Below are positions 1-9,176 of a DNA stretch of 64,000 bases, in pieces. A program made the position numbers and the translations under genes. The stretch spans positions 103,063,340 through 103,127,339 of the forward strand of contig OY740772.1 in assembly GCA_963513935.1 (NCBI GenBank). The letters are read 5' to 3'. Source of the DNA: Aphrophora alni (Eukaryota; Arthropoda; Insecta; Hemiptera; Aphrophoridae). A model generated the notes under the pieces. It had not been told where the DNA came from and made no database searches. It saw only the letters and a list, made by a program, of their open reading frames with translations. Each line of letters opens with the position of its first letter. Position 1 is the stretch's first letter.

Positions 1-663
1 ATCTGTCTGAGGAATTGTCTTAATTATTTGTTCGGCAGGATGACTTAATTTTCCGTATAAGGAAATGTATTGACAGCCTTTCGAGCTGCTAGGTGTAGTT
101 TGCTGAGTCTCAGCCTGCGGCGTGTCCGCAAGGAGATTTGGCCCATTAGACCGAGATGGCTCTGCAGAGCTAGCTTTAGTGGTTCCCCCAGAGGGCGTTA
201 GCGGGATGCTTACGTTTAGTTTTAGAGGAGCAACGGTTTGCTCAAAGGCTTTAAATTTTTCTTTGAGCGTAGCGAAATTGTTATGTAGCTCGGCCAGATC
301 CCGTGGCACGTTGTTGTCTGCTACTTTTATTTGTTCAGTGTGCACCCGATTTAGGAACTCTAGCCGTCTTCCGAAGACGTTTATGCGCGCACGAACACGA
401 ATCATTTTGATTCCTCTTTCGGAATCGAGGTTCTCCAGGTCGTCTTGCAAGACAAACAAGGAGTTCCGGGCTAACGCTATCTGTTGCAAGAGGATGTCTT
501 CGGTGAAGTTTCCCATTTCGGGCTCGACGCTGTTTTGCAGAAGGGACCTAAGAGAGGTTCGCATTTTAGCTACAATGTCTTTTTCACCACCTCTAGCTAC
601 TACCTCAAAAGCAAGCTCGGTATTCTTTAACGAATCCACTAATCGCAGCAAATCCACTGCCAT
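1..663 (-). CDS. Gag-like protein of an LTR retrotransposon, N-terminal part (runs off window)
   Basis: Reading the minus strand from the ATG at 663 gives 221 codons with no stop before the window edge. This is the first in-frame Met after a stop at 709-711, with A at -3 and G at +4. The protein starts MAVDLLRLVDSLKN. Residues 1-150 are charged and look helical, like a Gag matrix-type region. A Ser/Thr/Pro-rich linker follows at about 155-195, and then a new domain begins near CQYISLYGKLSHPAEQ, where a capsid would be expected. A primer-binding site and a putative LTR lie upstream on the same strand (1363-1379, 1386-1638), as expected for gag being the first ORF. No nucleocapsid, protease or pol is visible because they would lie left of base 1. 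The 185-codon plus-strand frame at 122-679 is its shadow. Family assignment rests on position and composition, not on a recognised motif. Confidence 0.6.
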   Translation of the reverse strand, partial: MAVDLLRLVDSLKNTELAFEVVARGGEKDIVAKMRTSLRSLLQNSVEPEMGNFTEDILLQQIALARNSLFVLQDDLENLDSERGIKMIRVRARINVFGRRLEFLNRVHTEQIKVADNNVPRDLAELHNNFATLKEKFKAFEQTVAPLKLNVSIPLTPSGGTTKASSAEPSRSNGPNLLADTPQAETQQTTPSSSKGCQYISLYGKLSHPAEQIIKTIPQTD

Positions 664-1362
664 TTTTAATTGTTGCTGATGATTATAAAAAAAAATAAAC
701 CAAGTAATTTAATAATAATAAAAAAAAATTTCTTTTAAAGTGATGCAAAAAGGTGAAAAAGCCAGAGAAAGACTCAAGAATTAAATGTAGTGTAGTTGTT
801 GTGTATATATGTGTGTGTGTAAGTATGAATTGATACAGACAAGCGAAAGAAAACTCGAGAAAATTTTGAATGAAATTTTTTGAATTTTTTTTTGTTTTTT
901 TTTTTGTTTTTAACTATTTTTGGATTTTATTATTTATTTAAATTTTTTTTTTTTGGATTCCCGAATGAGCCCGCTGTATGGATCAAATTCAGTGAATGTT
1001 TAGTGTGCAGTGTATGTAAATATATATATATATGAAAAAAAAATAATTAAGTAGACAAAATAATAATAATAAAAAAAATTTTATCAAAATTGGTTTAGAA
1101 GTTTTTGTGTAATGTGTTTATAAAATAAATCAATAATAAAAAAAGAGACTATAGATTTATAGAGATTTAAATATTTAAACTAAATTAAAAAAAAATTTCA
1201 TCAGCAACAGTTGTGCAGTATTTGAAAAGCTGCGAAACATAAAAATGAGCCTTGTTTAGCAAAGAAAATTTTGAATTTAAATTTAGATAGTTCCAATGCA
1301 AAATTTTGAAAATTAACTAGGGTTCCAGAATTTAAAATTAACAACTCTATGATTTAGAACTA
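664..1362 (-). other. Untranslated leader of the LTR element
   Basis: This AT-rich stretch lies between the gag-like start codon and the primer-binding site. It has long A/T homopolymers (for example around 895-960) and a TG/TA-rich patch at 797-825. The word CATCAGCAACA occurs at about 1199, and TTGCTGATGA, the start of its complement, at 674, so the two could pair. No coding potential was seen. Confidence 0.4.
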
Positions 1363-1379
1363 ACCACGCTCTGCTACCA
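1363..1379 (-). other. Primer-binding site for initiator tRNA-Met
   Basis: The plus strand reads ACCACGCTCTGCTACCA. Its last 11 to 12 bases equal the 3' end (GCTCTGCTACCA) expected for insect initiator tRNA-Met including CCA, as I recall that tRNA. On the minus strand this is TGGTAGCAGAGC, the usual form of a primer-binding site. It lies between the putative LTR and the gag-like ORF, in the order LTR, primer site, leader, gag. Confidence 0.6.
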
Positions 1380-1385
1380 AAAACA

Positions 1386-1638
1386 TGTTACCAGGGGACT
1401 TAAATTTAATAAAGGCGGAACCAAAATGGTAACAATGTTTAGAAATGAAAAATAAAAAAAAGACAAAGACAAGTTTAATAATTAACAAGGCTCAAGTTTA
1501 TTGAAAGCAGAAAGAAATTTCGGCGATTCAGACTTTGTCATTTACAACAAAAGACATTCTGACACAAATGATCAATAAAAAAAACTTATGATTAACAGTA
1601 TCATAAATTGTAAAAGTTATAAGCCCTTAAATGTAACA
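1386..1638 (-). repeat. Putative 5' LTR (about 253 bp)
   Basis: On the minus strand this segment begins TGTTACA and ends GGTAACA, so it has inverted TGTTAC/GTAACA termini of the TG...CA type. It contains an AATAAA signal (plus-strand TTTATTG near 1499) and ends six bases before the primer-binding site. No second LTR is inside the window, so the 5' boundary at 1638 is a best guess. An inner TGTTACC...GGTAACA pair at 1386-1434 is an unexplained extra inverted repeat. Confidence 0.45.
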
Positions 1639-1886
1639 TATAATAATTTAAAAAAAAAATTAATCAACAGATTCTAAAAATTTATCCCCCCTTTTAATAT
1701 AGATATTTATAGTTACAAAAATTTAACAATAAAAAAAGACAATGAGCACAGCTTAATAATTCACAGAATTATAATTAATAAAAAAAAAGATTATACGCCC
1801 TTAATGTAAAAGTATAATAATAATAAAAAAAAAATTAATCAAAAGATTCAAAAAAGAAAAAAAAACTTATCCCCCCCCTTTTTTAG
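1612..1886. repeat. Two diverged direct copies of a ~90-bp AT-rich segment with a C-tract
   Basis: About 1612-1697 and 1785-1886 share GCCCTTAA(A)TGTAA, an ATAATAAT run, poly-A, TTAATCAA.AGATTC, and a closing TTATCCCCCC(CC)TTTT. On the minus strand the C-tract is AAAAGGGGGG, which resembles a retrotransposon polypurine tract. The left copy overlaps the putative LTR start, so the pair may be a duplicated LTR edge or the remains of a second element. Confidence 0.5.
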
Positions 1887-1889
1887 TTT

Positions 1890-3356
1890 ATAAGATGATA
1901 GTTTGCTTTTAAACAATTACAGAATTTAACAAAATATAAAAGAGTTTGATATTTTAAGTTCAAAAAATCATATCTATAGTTAACATGTTTATCACTAAAC
2001 TAAAGATACATAATATAACTGGTTTGAAAAATTTCTTAAAAACTATATTGGCCAAATAAATTTATATATTTTAAACAAACAAAAAAAAGGAATTTAGAAT
2101 TTTGAAATTTTGTTAATTGACGTCAATTATTTTAATTTGGAAATTAACCTCTTGGAGGTTGTTAGGACCGAAAATTGCATGCAGGCTCCACCCAATAATT
2201 GTTTTATATATATATTTTATAATTAACTACACAGGTCTACATTTAGAAAATAGTCTTAAGGAACACATATTTGCGAAAGTAAATTTAGGCACATATACAA
2301 AATGAGTTAGTTAAAGTTCTGTAAAGTCAGCTGTAGAAAAAGACATCACTTTTATGCACTTGAAAATGTGAGGTTACGTTATACAAAAAAAACGTGTTTT
2401 GCCAACAGGACGAAACTTGTTAGGATGTTTCGTTGGTTTGTGCAATGTGAGACAAGAATTTCTTTATTTCTCCAATTTCTCCTATTTGTCCTACCAGCAT
2501 ATTAGCTGTGAGCAAAAAACATGTTCTTTTAGTGTCTGTACAAAATCAGACATGTTTTAGCATTAATGTTCATCATTAAAGAAATATCTGATTATTTGCC
2601 AAAATTAAAGAAAATTGATTGTATAACAGAAATTCGTTAAGATGGTACTTAAAAGCTTCTTAGATTATTATAAATCTATTTATATATATTTTAATTTTGT
2701 TTAAAAGAAAGCTTGTATAAGACTTGTAAGATTTTGCAAAAGTCTGTAAAACGAAATTTTCTGATTTAGAAGAAATTTCCTCAATTGTTTTATATTTGAC
2801 AAGTTCATATTCTGATCATTTAATGTTCAACACTAGTTTGCACTTATTTCACAAAATTGTTCAAAACGTAAAATGTGCCTTTGCAAAATTTTGTAAATGA
2901 TGTTTTAAGAAAAGAAATTTTTTATAATCATTTAGTTTCAAAAGAAAATAGAATATTGAATAAAACATGAAATACATATTTTAAAGAAAACATGATAATT
3001 AACAAATTATTTTAAAAATTAACAAAATTTATAATATGACAAAATCTGTAAGGTTGTAGTACCTGGTAAATCCTGTCGCAGATCACGTGAGGTAGCACCG
3101 AGAAAATGATGGTTAATTTTAACATTTTTGAAACAGATTATTAGACTAAGGCGCACAAGCTGTAATTTAACATGATGTATTAGAAAGCCGGTGATTTTGA
3201 GAGAAGAAGAAAACTTTTAACTAACGGAGTTATGAAGAATGTAGACCATGTTGTTATCGCATGTAGACTGTGGACTGGTAATCGAGAAGCTAGCTTGACC
3301 GGCGAAATGTACTTTGGTTTCAAGTATCAGGTGATGCTTGGTTTTGGAGCGGGCCG
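1890..3356. other. AT-rich intergenic DNA, nothing recognised
   Basis: No RNA gene or protein similarity was recognised. A 62-codon frame at 2117-2305 (+) is low-complexity and unlikely to be coding. Composition becomes less AT-rich from about 3060 toward the minus ORF at 3357-3521. Confidence 0.4.
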
Positions 3357-3521
3357 CTAGATGCCAGCATCTGTCAAGCGACGGAAGGTAGAATGTATAT
3401 TTACGAAATGAGTTAAGTTATATGGCGGAAGTGCTTTTTTGGATTTAAATGCTACAGCTGTTAGCTTTTCCGCTAATTTAGGCGGGGTATTTGACAGGTT
3501 TTCATCCTCTGAACTGTCCAT
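3357..3521 (-). CDS. Small ORF of 54 codons, function unknown
   Basis: The minus-strand ATG at 3521 opens 54 codons that end at a TAG (3357-3359). The protein starts MDSSEDENLSNTPPKLAEKL and continues with a Lys-rich stretch (FKSKKALPPYNLTHF). An acidic, Ser-rich start followed by a basic KSKK segment resembles the start of some nuclear or transposon-encoded proteins, but I recognise no family. It stands out because its surroundings are AT-rich with few long frames. It may be the first exon or a remnant of a longer gene: the reading continues beyond the stop with a mixed composition. It could also be chance. Confidence 0.3.
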   Translation of the reverse strand: MDSSEDENLSNTPPKLAEKLTAVAFKSKKALPPYNLTHFVNIHSTFRRLTDAGI

Positions 3522-4210
3522 ATTTTAAAACTAACTACACAAAATATAGCAGTAGTGCTAAACAACACATCAACACTGAGTAGAAGTTCTCACTTCAAAA
3601 CTGAGGTTATTTATGAATATTACAAATAACTTAGGGGTATTGTTGAGGAAACGGGATTGCCAACGTCAAAACTCGGCAAACGAAAAATACTCTCCGTGTA
3701 CATACACTGTCAATCATCTTCATGAATAATTACTTCCTTTTTCAACTTTAAAACGTTGTTTTGTTGTTTATTTATGTTATTTTACATGTAAGAATTAATA
3801 TAACCTACATACGGGACATTTCCTGTATATTATAAATCAATTCAAATAAACGTAACCTAAATTTCGTTTTGTTCGGTTGCCATTCGGAGTGGGCAAAGTA
3901 GTGTGCAAAGTAGTGGGCAAAGGGAAACTGTTGAGAAATCAGCTGTTTTGCAAACTAATTTAAGTGAACAAAATGCCACTTTGTCAACAACTGTAGACAA
4001 AGTAAATTTTCCATGAACATATCTCAATTAAAGCTATTGTTCCGTAGTTTATCTTCTTTAATGATAGACATCGATTTTTTTTCTTCCATATAGTTTCCAA
4101 ATTTTGTACAGTATCTAAGTATAAATAATCAAGATCACTGTGAAAAAAGTGTTCGATATCGTATTGAAAAAACTGAAAATAGCTAACAACCAAAATGACG
4201 TCAATCTCAT
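3522..4210. other. Intergenic DNA with a short internal duplication
   Basis: GTGGGCAAAGTAGTG-like words repeat three times around 3889-3925. A 69-codon minus frame at 3984-4193 is AT-rich and was not recognised. Confidence 0.35.
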
Positions 4211-4216
4211 CTCAGC

Positions 4217-4223
4217 TATAAAA
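4217..4223 (+). promoter_or_regulatory. TATA box candidate
   Basis: TATAAAA is followed about 98 bases later by an ATG and a short exon-like frame with a perfect splice donor (4315-4348). In AT-rich DNA such a heptamer is common, so its value lies only in that combination. Confidence 0.25.
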
Positions 4224-4314
4224 TCAGTGACCATTTAATATCACGTATATTGCAACTAATAATTTTAATAACAACTTTACAATCACTGTTACAGAATAAC
4301 CGAACAACACTATT

Positions 4315-4342
4315 ATGTCAACTAAAGTGTTATCCGCATTTG
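4315..4342 (+). CDS. Possible first coding exon (9 codons plus 1 base) ending at a GTGAGT donor
   Basis: ATG at 4315 reads MSTKVLSAF and then meets GTGAGT at 4343-4348, a consensus splice donor, giving a phase-1 junction. Many secreted insect proteins, including cuticle proteins, have a very short first exon that holds only the start of a signal peptide, and MSTKVLSAF would fit that. A TATAAAA box lies 98 bases upstream. I found no matching second exon in the following sequence, so this is a hypothesis. Confidence 0.2.
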
Positions 4343-4783
4343 GTGAGTGACTATTGAGAAACTCTCAATTTGACCACACTACTTTTACATAAATATATTC
4401 ACTATTATTTACATTTTAAGTAGTTAGCTATAAACTTTATTAAGTTAAAACAATAATAATTTACGACAGTTTTATGCTGAGTGAGCTATTATCATAATAC
4501 AGCGTAATAAATTGTTTATTAGGTATAACAATAATTTGGAGTTAACGGTACGTTTAAATCTATTAAAAGCGTCAACTGCTGATATTTGCAATTCCCGTTT
4601 TATGCGTCATTTAGGGCCTACTAGTATTAGTCAAATTTATTGTTTTTTTTTTTTAAATATATTATTTATATTCATAGATCTAAAATAACATGTATCATAC
4701 CAAAGAACCCTGTTATTTTTGTTCCAAATAACTACTGTATATCAAAATTACTACTAAACAAATGTATAAACATAGTTAGTAAG

Positions 4784-4866
4784 ATAATATTTCAAGTGAA
4801 AAATATACGACCTAGACTGGGAATCGAACCCAGTCTAGGTCGTATATTTTTCACTTGTAATATTAT
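4784..4866. repeat. Long hairpin with a tRNA T-arm at its tip
   Basis: Bases 4793-4821 and 4829-4857 are perfect reverse complements (29 bp) around the 7-base loop AATCGAA. Pairing resumes outside one mismatch, giving arms of about 38 bp in all. On the minus strand the tip reads CTGGGTTCGATTCCCAG, the exact form of a tRNA T-stem and loop, followed by TCTAGGTCG as an acceptor-like strand that also pairs within the hairpin. It is not a whole tRNA: no D-arm or anticodon arm is present. Confidence 0.8.
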
Positions 4867-5552
4867 TGTATATTCAATACTTGCTAGTAAAAACGTATAA
4901 GCGGAAAAATCAAATAATTAAAAAATCAATAGTTAGTAGGAAAGAAAAAACGACCAAAACATAATATAATTGGTTTTATCAATTGATGGTAACTAATTGT
5001 TTTTCATTCTGACTTATATAAAATTTAAAATAAAATCTCACAGCATAGACGTGCATATCCAAACAAGCAGGTTTTTTAATACGTCAAGGACAATTGTTGG
5101 GTACATTTAAAAAGGATTTTCAACATATTCCAAAGTAGATTATTAAATTTAATTAAAATTCCTTGACTGACATGTGTTGTACCAAAACACAAGAGGGGGG
5201 TTAAATGCTTCAATTGTAGGATCATAACACGCGTCATGTCCCGCACATTATAATCCTGGATTTCCATCACACTAAGCTGGGATTATTAAAACTGACATTG
5301 TCGGGAGGTAAACCGCAAGAGATGAAGCTAGTTCTTTGTCAAGTGTTGCAATGTTTTATGAGAAATAATTTACTACGAATCGAATGAATCTAGATGTATT
5401 GTTTACTTAATGCAACTAAATGTAATGACTGGTATAAGCGTAATAGTGTTCATAACAACACATCCTCAAAACGGATTTATCCGCTCAAAAAACTCGACAT
5501 CAATCATGTATTATTCTTTATACTACGTACATGTGAAAAAGTAAAAGGTTTA
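4867..5552. other. Intergenic DNA, nothing recognised
   Basis: Short frames at 5076-5270 (-) and 5394-5651 (+) show no recognisable protein; the second runs into an R1 repeat. Confidence 0.35.
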
Positions 5553-6120
5553 TGGGTACATCATGTTAATTACCCAGCCCCATTATACAACGTAAAACAA
5601 ATAGATATTCTAATAGTAAAGGCCAAAAGTTGTTCTCATAGCCCTGTATAAAGTATTAAATTGTATTAGTAAATCAAAGTATTTTCTCCTGTAACGTATA
5701 TTTGCTAAAACCGTAACCTACCAAATCTTGTAAATGTGTACAAAGCAATTTTCTTGACGTCGCCAAGGACCTTAAGGACCTAGTAGATGAGTATATTATA
5801 CAGTCTTCACTCGTATCAGTGTCTCGACACTCCCAGGACGTGATAAATGCCTCAATTCGCTACACTCATAACGATGACACGCCCCTGATAGATCTCATAG
5901 ATATGCGAATATCAGATTTTTTTAGAACGTCAGAGTCGAAATTATATAACTGACATAAACTTCGCAATTTGTAGTAGTAGAGAGGTGATTTTGGTACCAT
6001 TATCTGCAAATGTGTACATAATTTAAGGCGTTGTAAATTGAATAATAGACGAAATGGAAACAAAAACGGTTTAAAATAGCTGCCATTTTAAAATTTCAAT
6101 AGGGTTTATGAGTGCACTAT
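5553..6120 (+). repeat. R1 dispersed repeat, partial copy
   Basis: It begins near TTACCCAGCCCCATTATACA and shares with other R1 copies the words GTATAAAGTATTAAATTGTA, CACTCGTATCAGTGTCTCG, GGTACCATTATCTGCAAA and AAATAGCTGCCATTTT. It ends at a run of C (6122-6134) after TGAGTGCACTATA, before the final third seen in fuller copies. No coding frame was found. Confidence 0.65.
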
Positions 6121-6204
6121 ACCCCCCCCCCCCTATACCAAATTTCATTTTCCTATTTTAATTTTGTTACCCCATTACCTACGTTAATACAAGTTTATAG
6201 GTGT

Positions 6205-7020
6205 CATCAAGGTATTTACCCAGCCCCAACATACAACGTAATACAAGTAGATCCTCTAAATTATAAAGTACAAAAAGTTGGTTTCTCGGGCCTTGTACGA
6301 AATATTAAGTTGTCTTACTCAATAGGGTAAAATCAGTTGTTACGCGGATTTTCTGATCCTCGTAATTTTTTGACATCGCAACTTTCTTTATATTGACTAG
6401 GCTCTAATGGGACTCGTAGATATGTATATATTAAAAAAATTCCCACTCGCTTCGCTCGTGTCAGTTACTCGGTCCTAATTGTCTCCAAGTTGTACATATT
6501 TTATCTAGTCTCCACTCACTACGCTCGTGTCTGAGATGAGACCTTCGAACTTTACTAATATCACATTTTCTTGGGCGACCAAAGGAAATTAGATTTTTTT
6601 CAAACACTTTACTAGATTTCATCTTAGAGATGTATTGTTGATACCCTTACATGGAGATTTGAAATATGGAAATTTGTATCTAATTTAGTGTGTTATGAAT
6701 TGAAAATAAACAATTTTAGTGTGTTAATAAGATATGAATAAAAACTTATTAAAATAGCCGCCATTTTGAAACTTTAATTTGATTTTTCTAAATTTAAATA
6801 TGAGCACACTATAGTTTCCTATACCAAATTTAATATTCCTATCTCAATTCTGTAGGCCGCAATTGTGCTTACGTACAGTTGGCAATGTCAACGACGCAAG
6901 AACAGTTTAACGAAAATCACTTTTCAATTTCCTGAGGCCATGAATATTAAGTGAATCAACTGAGGCCGAATTGTTTTGTGACTACCAAACTGGTAAGTAA
7001 AAACGCTTCAATAATAACTA
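6205..7020 (+). repeat. R1 dispersed repeat, nearly full copy
   Basis: The order of conserved words is ACCCAGCCCC, GGGCCTTGTACGAAATATTA, CACTCGCTTCGCTCGTGTCA (with a second variant about 65 bases on), GCCGCCATTTTGAAA, GAGCACACTATAG, GTGCTTACGTACAG, TTTCCTGAGGCCATGAA and ACCAAACTGGTAAGT. It is one of the most complete copies and serves as my reference for R1. It follows the partial copy at 5553-6120 in the same orientation, so the two may be a local duplication or nested insertion. Confidence 0.7.
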
Positions 7021-7790
7021 AAATTGTGTTACTCTAACTTATATACAAACTTTACTTAACAGATATTATCAAACAATATAAAAGCACTGAACAAATGTTT
7101 AAACGATAACAAAATGACAATGGAATTTCGTCCGTATCGGTTCCACATAAAGTAGAATCCACAATGGCCAAATAAGTGTCGTGTTTAAAATAGAAGGAAT
7201 TTTATGTGCTCATCGATTTATCGGTCGGAGACTGCGTGGTGGCCACTGACGCAAGTAAACATTGAGAGGTCCTACACAACACGATGAAGGTAAATACAAT
7301 GTTCGGCTGATTTAACAAGACTAGGCCGAGTCGTTTGTCAATAATAACAACCAGACTACGCACGTTTAACAATGGAAATAATGTACTCTCAACATGTTAC
7401 TACTCACCAATTACCAGAAAAATAATTATACTTATAAAGAGGTTTTATCTCAAATTGAACGTTTATCTCTGTAACCGTTAAAGATGTAACATTGGGGACA
7501 TTCTGTTGGAATTGAGGTTGTATTAGCAATGATACAAAAAAAGTCAACTGACAGTTTAAAATATGGGGATTTAAAATTTGTTAAATGATATCATTTAGTT
7601 TGATAATAAACAGGTCGGTCGATTCATGTGGACTAAACAAAGAGATCTACCGAAGATGCTCGGAAACGCTTTTGTTTTTTGCTGTTTGTCTAACGATTGT
7701 CTATAGAAAAAACCTATACCATAGTAACGGATTTTAGATATGGAGTCTTTAATTTTTAAGACATACTTGCTTAGTACTTTTAAGGTTGTC
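7021..7790. other. Intergenic DNA
   Basis: No gene seen. Part of 7220-7330 (GGTGGCCACTGACGCAAG and AGGCCGAGTCGTTTGTCA) weakly echoes the end of R1, so it may be a decayed second R1 tail. Confidence 0.3.
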
Positions 7791-8010
7791 CACTAAACAT
7801 TGTACAAATATTCTCACTCGTCAATTTCCAAATCCAGATATAAACGGTACAAAACTAATCTTCACCAAAAATGTCACTTCGGTAGTTGTTGGTCAAGAAG
7901 TGAAAATAAACCATGGGCACCGTCTTTGAATAAAAAAATTAAAAAGGGCCTCACACGTTTCGCTTGTGTCATAAACACGTCCGAATTCAGGTATGGGGGT
8001 TTTCCAATAC
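7791..8010 (+). repeat. R5 dispersed repeat, copy 1
   Basis: It aligns by eye with 51885-52090: GGTAGTTGTTGGTCAAGAAG against GGTAGTTGTCAGTTAAAAAG, CCGTCTTTGAATAAA against CCGCCTTTGAACAAA, and ACGTTTCGCTTGTGTCATAA against ATTTCACTTGTGCGATAA. The short frames here (7800-8216, both strands) are not supported as genes. Confidence 0.5.
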
Positions 8011-8955
8011 GCTGTTCATGAATTCGGGGTCGGAATTCCAGAATTGACATTGACCGGTCCAATATGACCAAATTTCAACGGTCTGATTAATCGATCCAAA
8101 TTCGTGTATAGAGGTTTTGCAGTGCGCTGGTCAGGCCAAAGAAGAATAACTTCCACTGTCTGGTCCAACGCAGACCCAATATTTATTTTTATATAATTAA
8201 GACAGTTGTAAAACACACGGAGTATGAAGATCCCGTGTATGAGAGATAACGTGTATGAGAGATAGCTTAAGTCCTATTTGAGTAAAATCAGGGCAATTTT
8301 GGGTTTTTTTTAAACGATTCTTAAATAGTTTTCTTCCTTTTTTTTACTTGAGTATTTTTACACAAATTTCGATATCCGATTTTGAGGAATTACGTCTTTT
8401 ATAACAACCCATGGCTCACTTTATAATTTACGCGTCGGTATTTTTGGAAAGATTGTGACTAACACGATTCGGCTATACTTGGCATAATTTGATATAAATC
8501 AGTACATCCTATTTGATTTCCCTTGGCACCCCTAAATTTAAGTTTTAAAAAACGAGCAATGACCAAAATATCCCCACAAATCAAATTTGTCTGTGATTTA
8601 AGATTTTTTTTATTATTTGGTATTAATTTTTTTTGTTAAATTGTTAACTAGATATAAGCTCTAAAAGTTCGCTCTAAGTTCCGTTTCAATGCATGGGAAT
8701 AAGAACCCATTTCTTAATACACTTGCTTAAATTTCAGTTATATATGTATTGTTTTGTATTAAGGTACAAATATAAATAGTCAATAATAGTAATAATTATT
8801 GATTGATAGAGTATTATTTTAACAATTGCTATCTTAACAATTAAGGGGATTATTAAATCTTTAAAAATAGCTGGAATACGATGAAGACATTACCTCTTAC
8901 AAAACAACTATTGATAGCTTTAATAATGATATTATGACTAATTTGAAAATAAGAT
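8011..8955. other. Intergenic DNA, nothing recognised
   Basis: 8230-8263 contains a tandem GTGTATGAGAGATA pair. The remainder is AT-rich without recognisable features. Confidence 0.35.
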
Positions 8956-9078
8956 CTATCTAATTTTTTCTTTCATATCTTCGACAGAAGCATAAAGTTC
9001 TTTAGAGTTAATTTTTTAGATACTGTACCCCCATAATAAAAAATTAGAGGGCGTTAGGTCTGGGGACCTTGGTAGCCA
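8956..9078 (-). pseudogene. Mariner/Tc1-type transposase fragment (third catalytic Asp region)
   Basis: From 9078 downward the minus strand reads WLPRSPDLTPSNFLLWGY, then a stop (TAA), then KINSKELYASVEDMKEKIR and a TAG at 8956-8958. The W-P-x-S-P-D-L-x-P...F-x-L-W-G signature is the C-terminal motif of mariner and Tc1 transposases, where the Asp in SPDL is the third catalytic acid. The internal stop and loss of the rest of the ORF make this a dead fragment. It lies about 100 bases left of the first monomer of the 81-bp satellite. No terminal inverted repeats were identified. Confidence 0.8.
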
Positions 9079-9176
9079 AGATATAGGCCTGTGTGTATCT
9101 CGCCATTTTGTATAAAAAGTAGTGTTCAAAACTGTACAACTACGTCACTATTAGGAGCTGGTCTGTTTTCCTGGTA

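Noticed and set aside
122..679. 185-codon plus-strand frame at the left edge
   Set aside because: It is the shadow of the longer minus-strand gag-like frame (1-663), which has the better start context, protein-like composition and correct position after the primer site.
4793..4857. A complete tRNA gene
   Set aside because: Only the T-arm and an acceptor-like strand are present; there is no D-arm or anticodon stem, and the flanking bases pair with each other as one hairpin.
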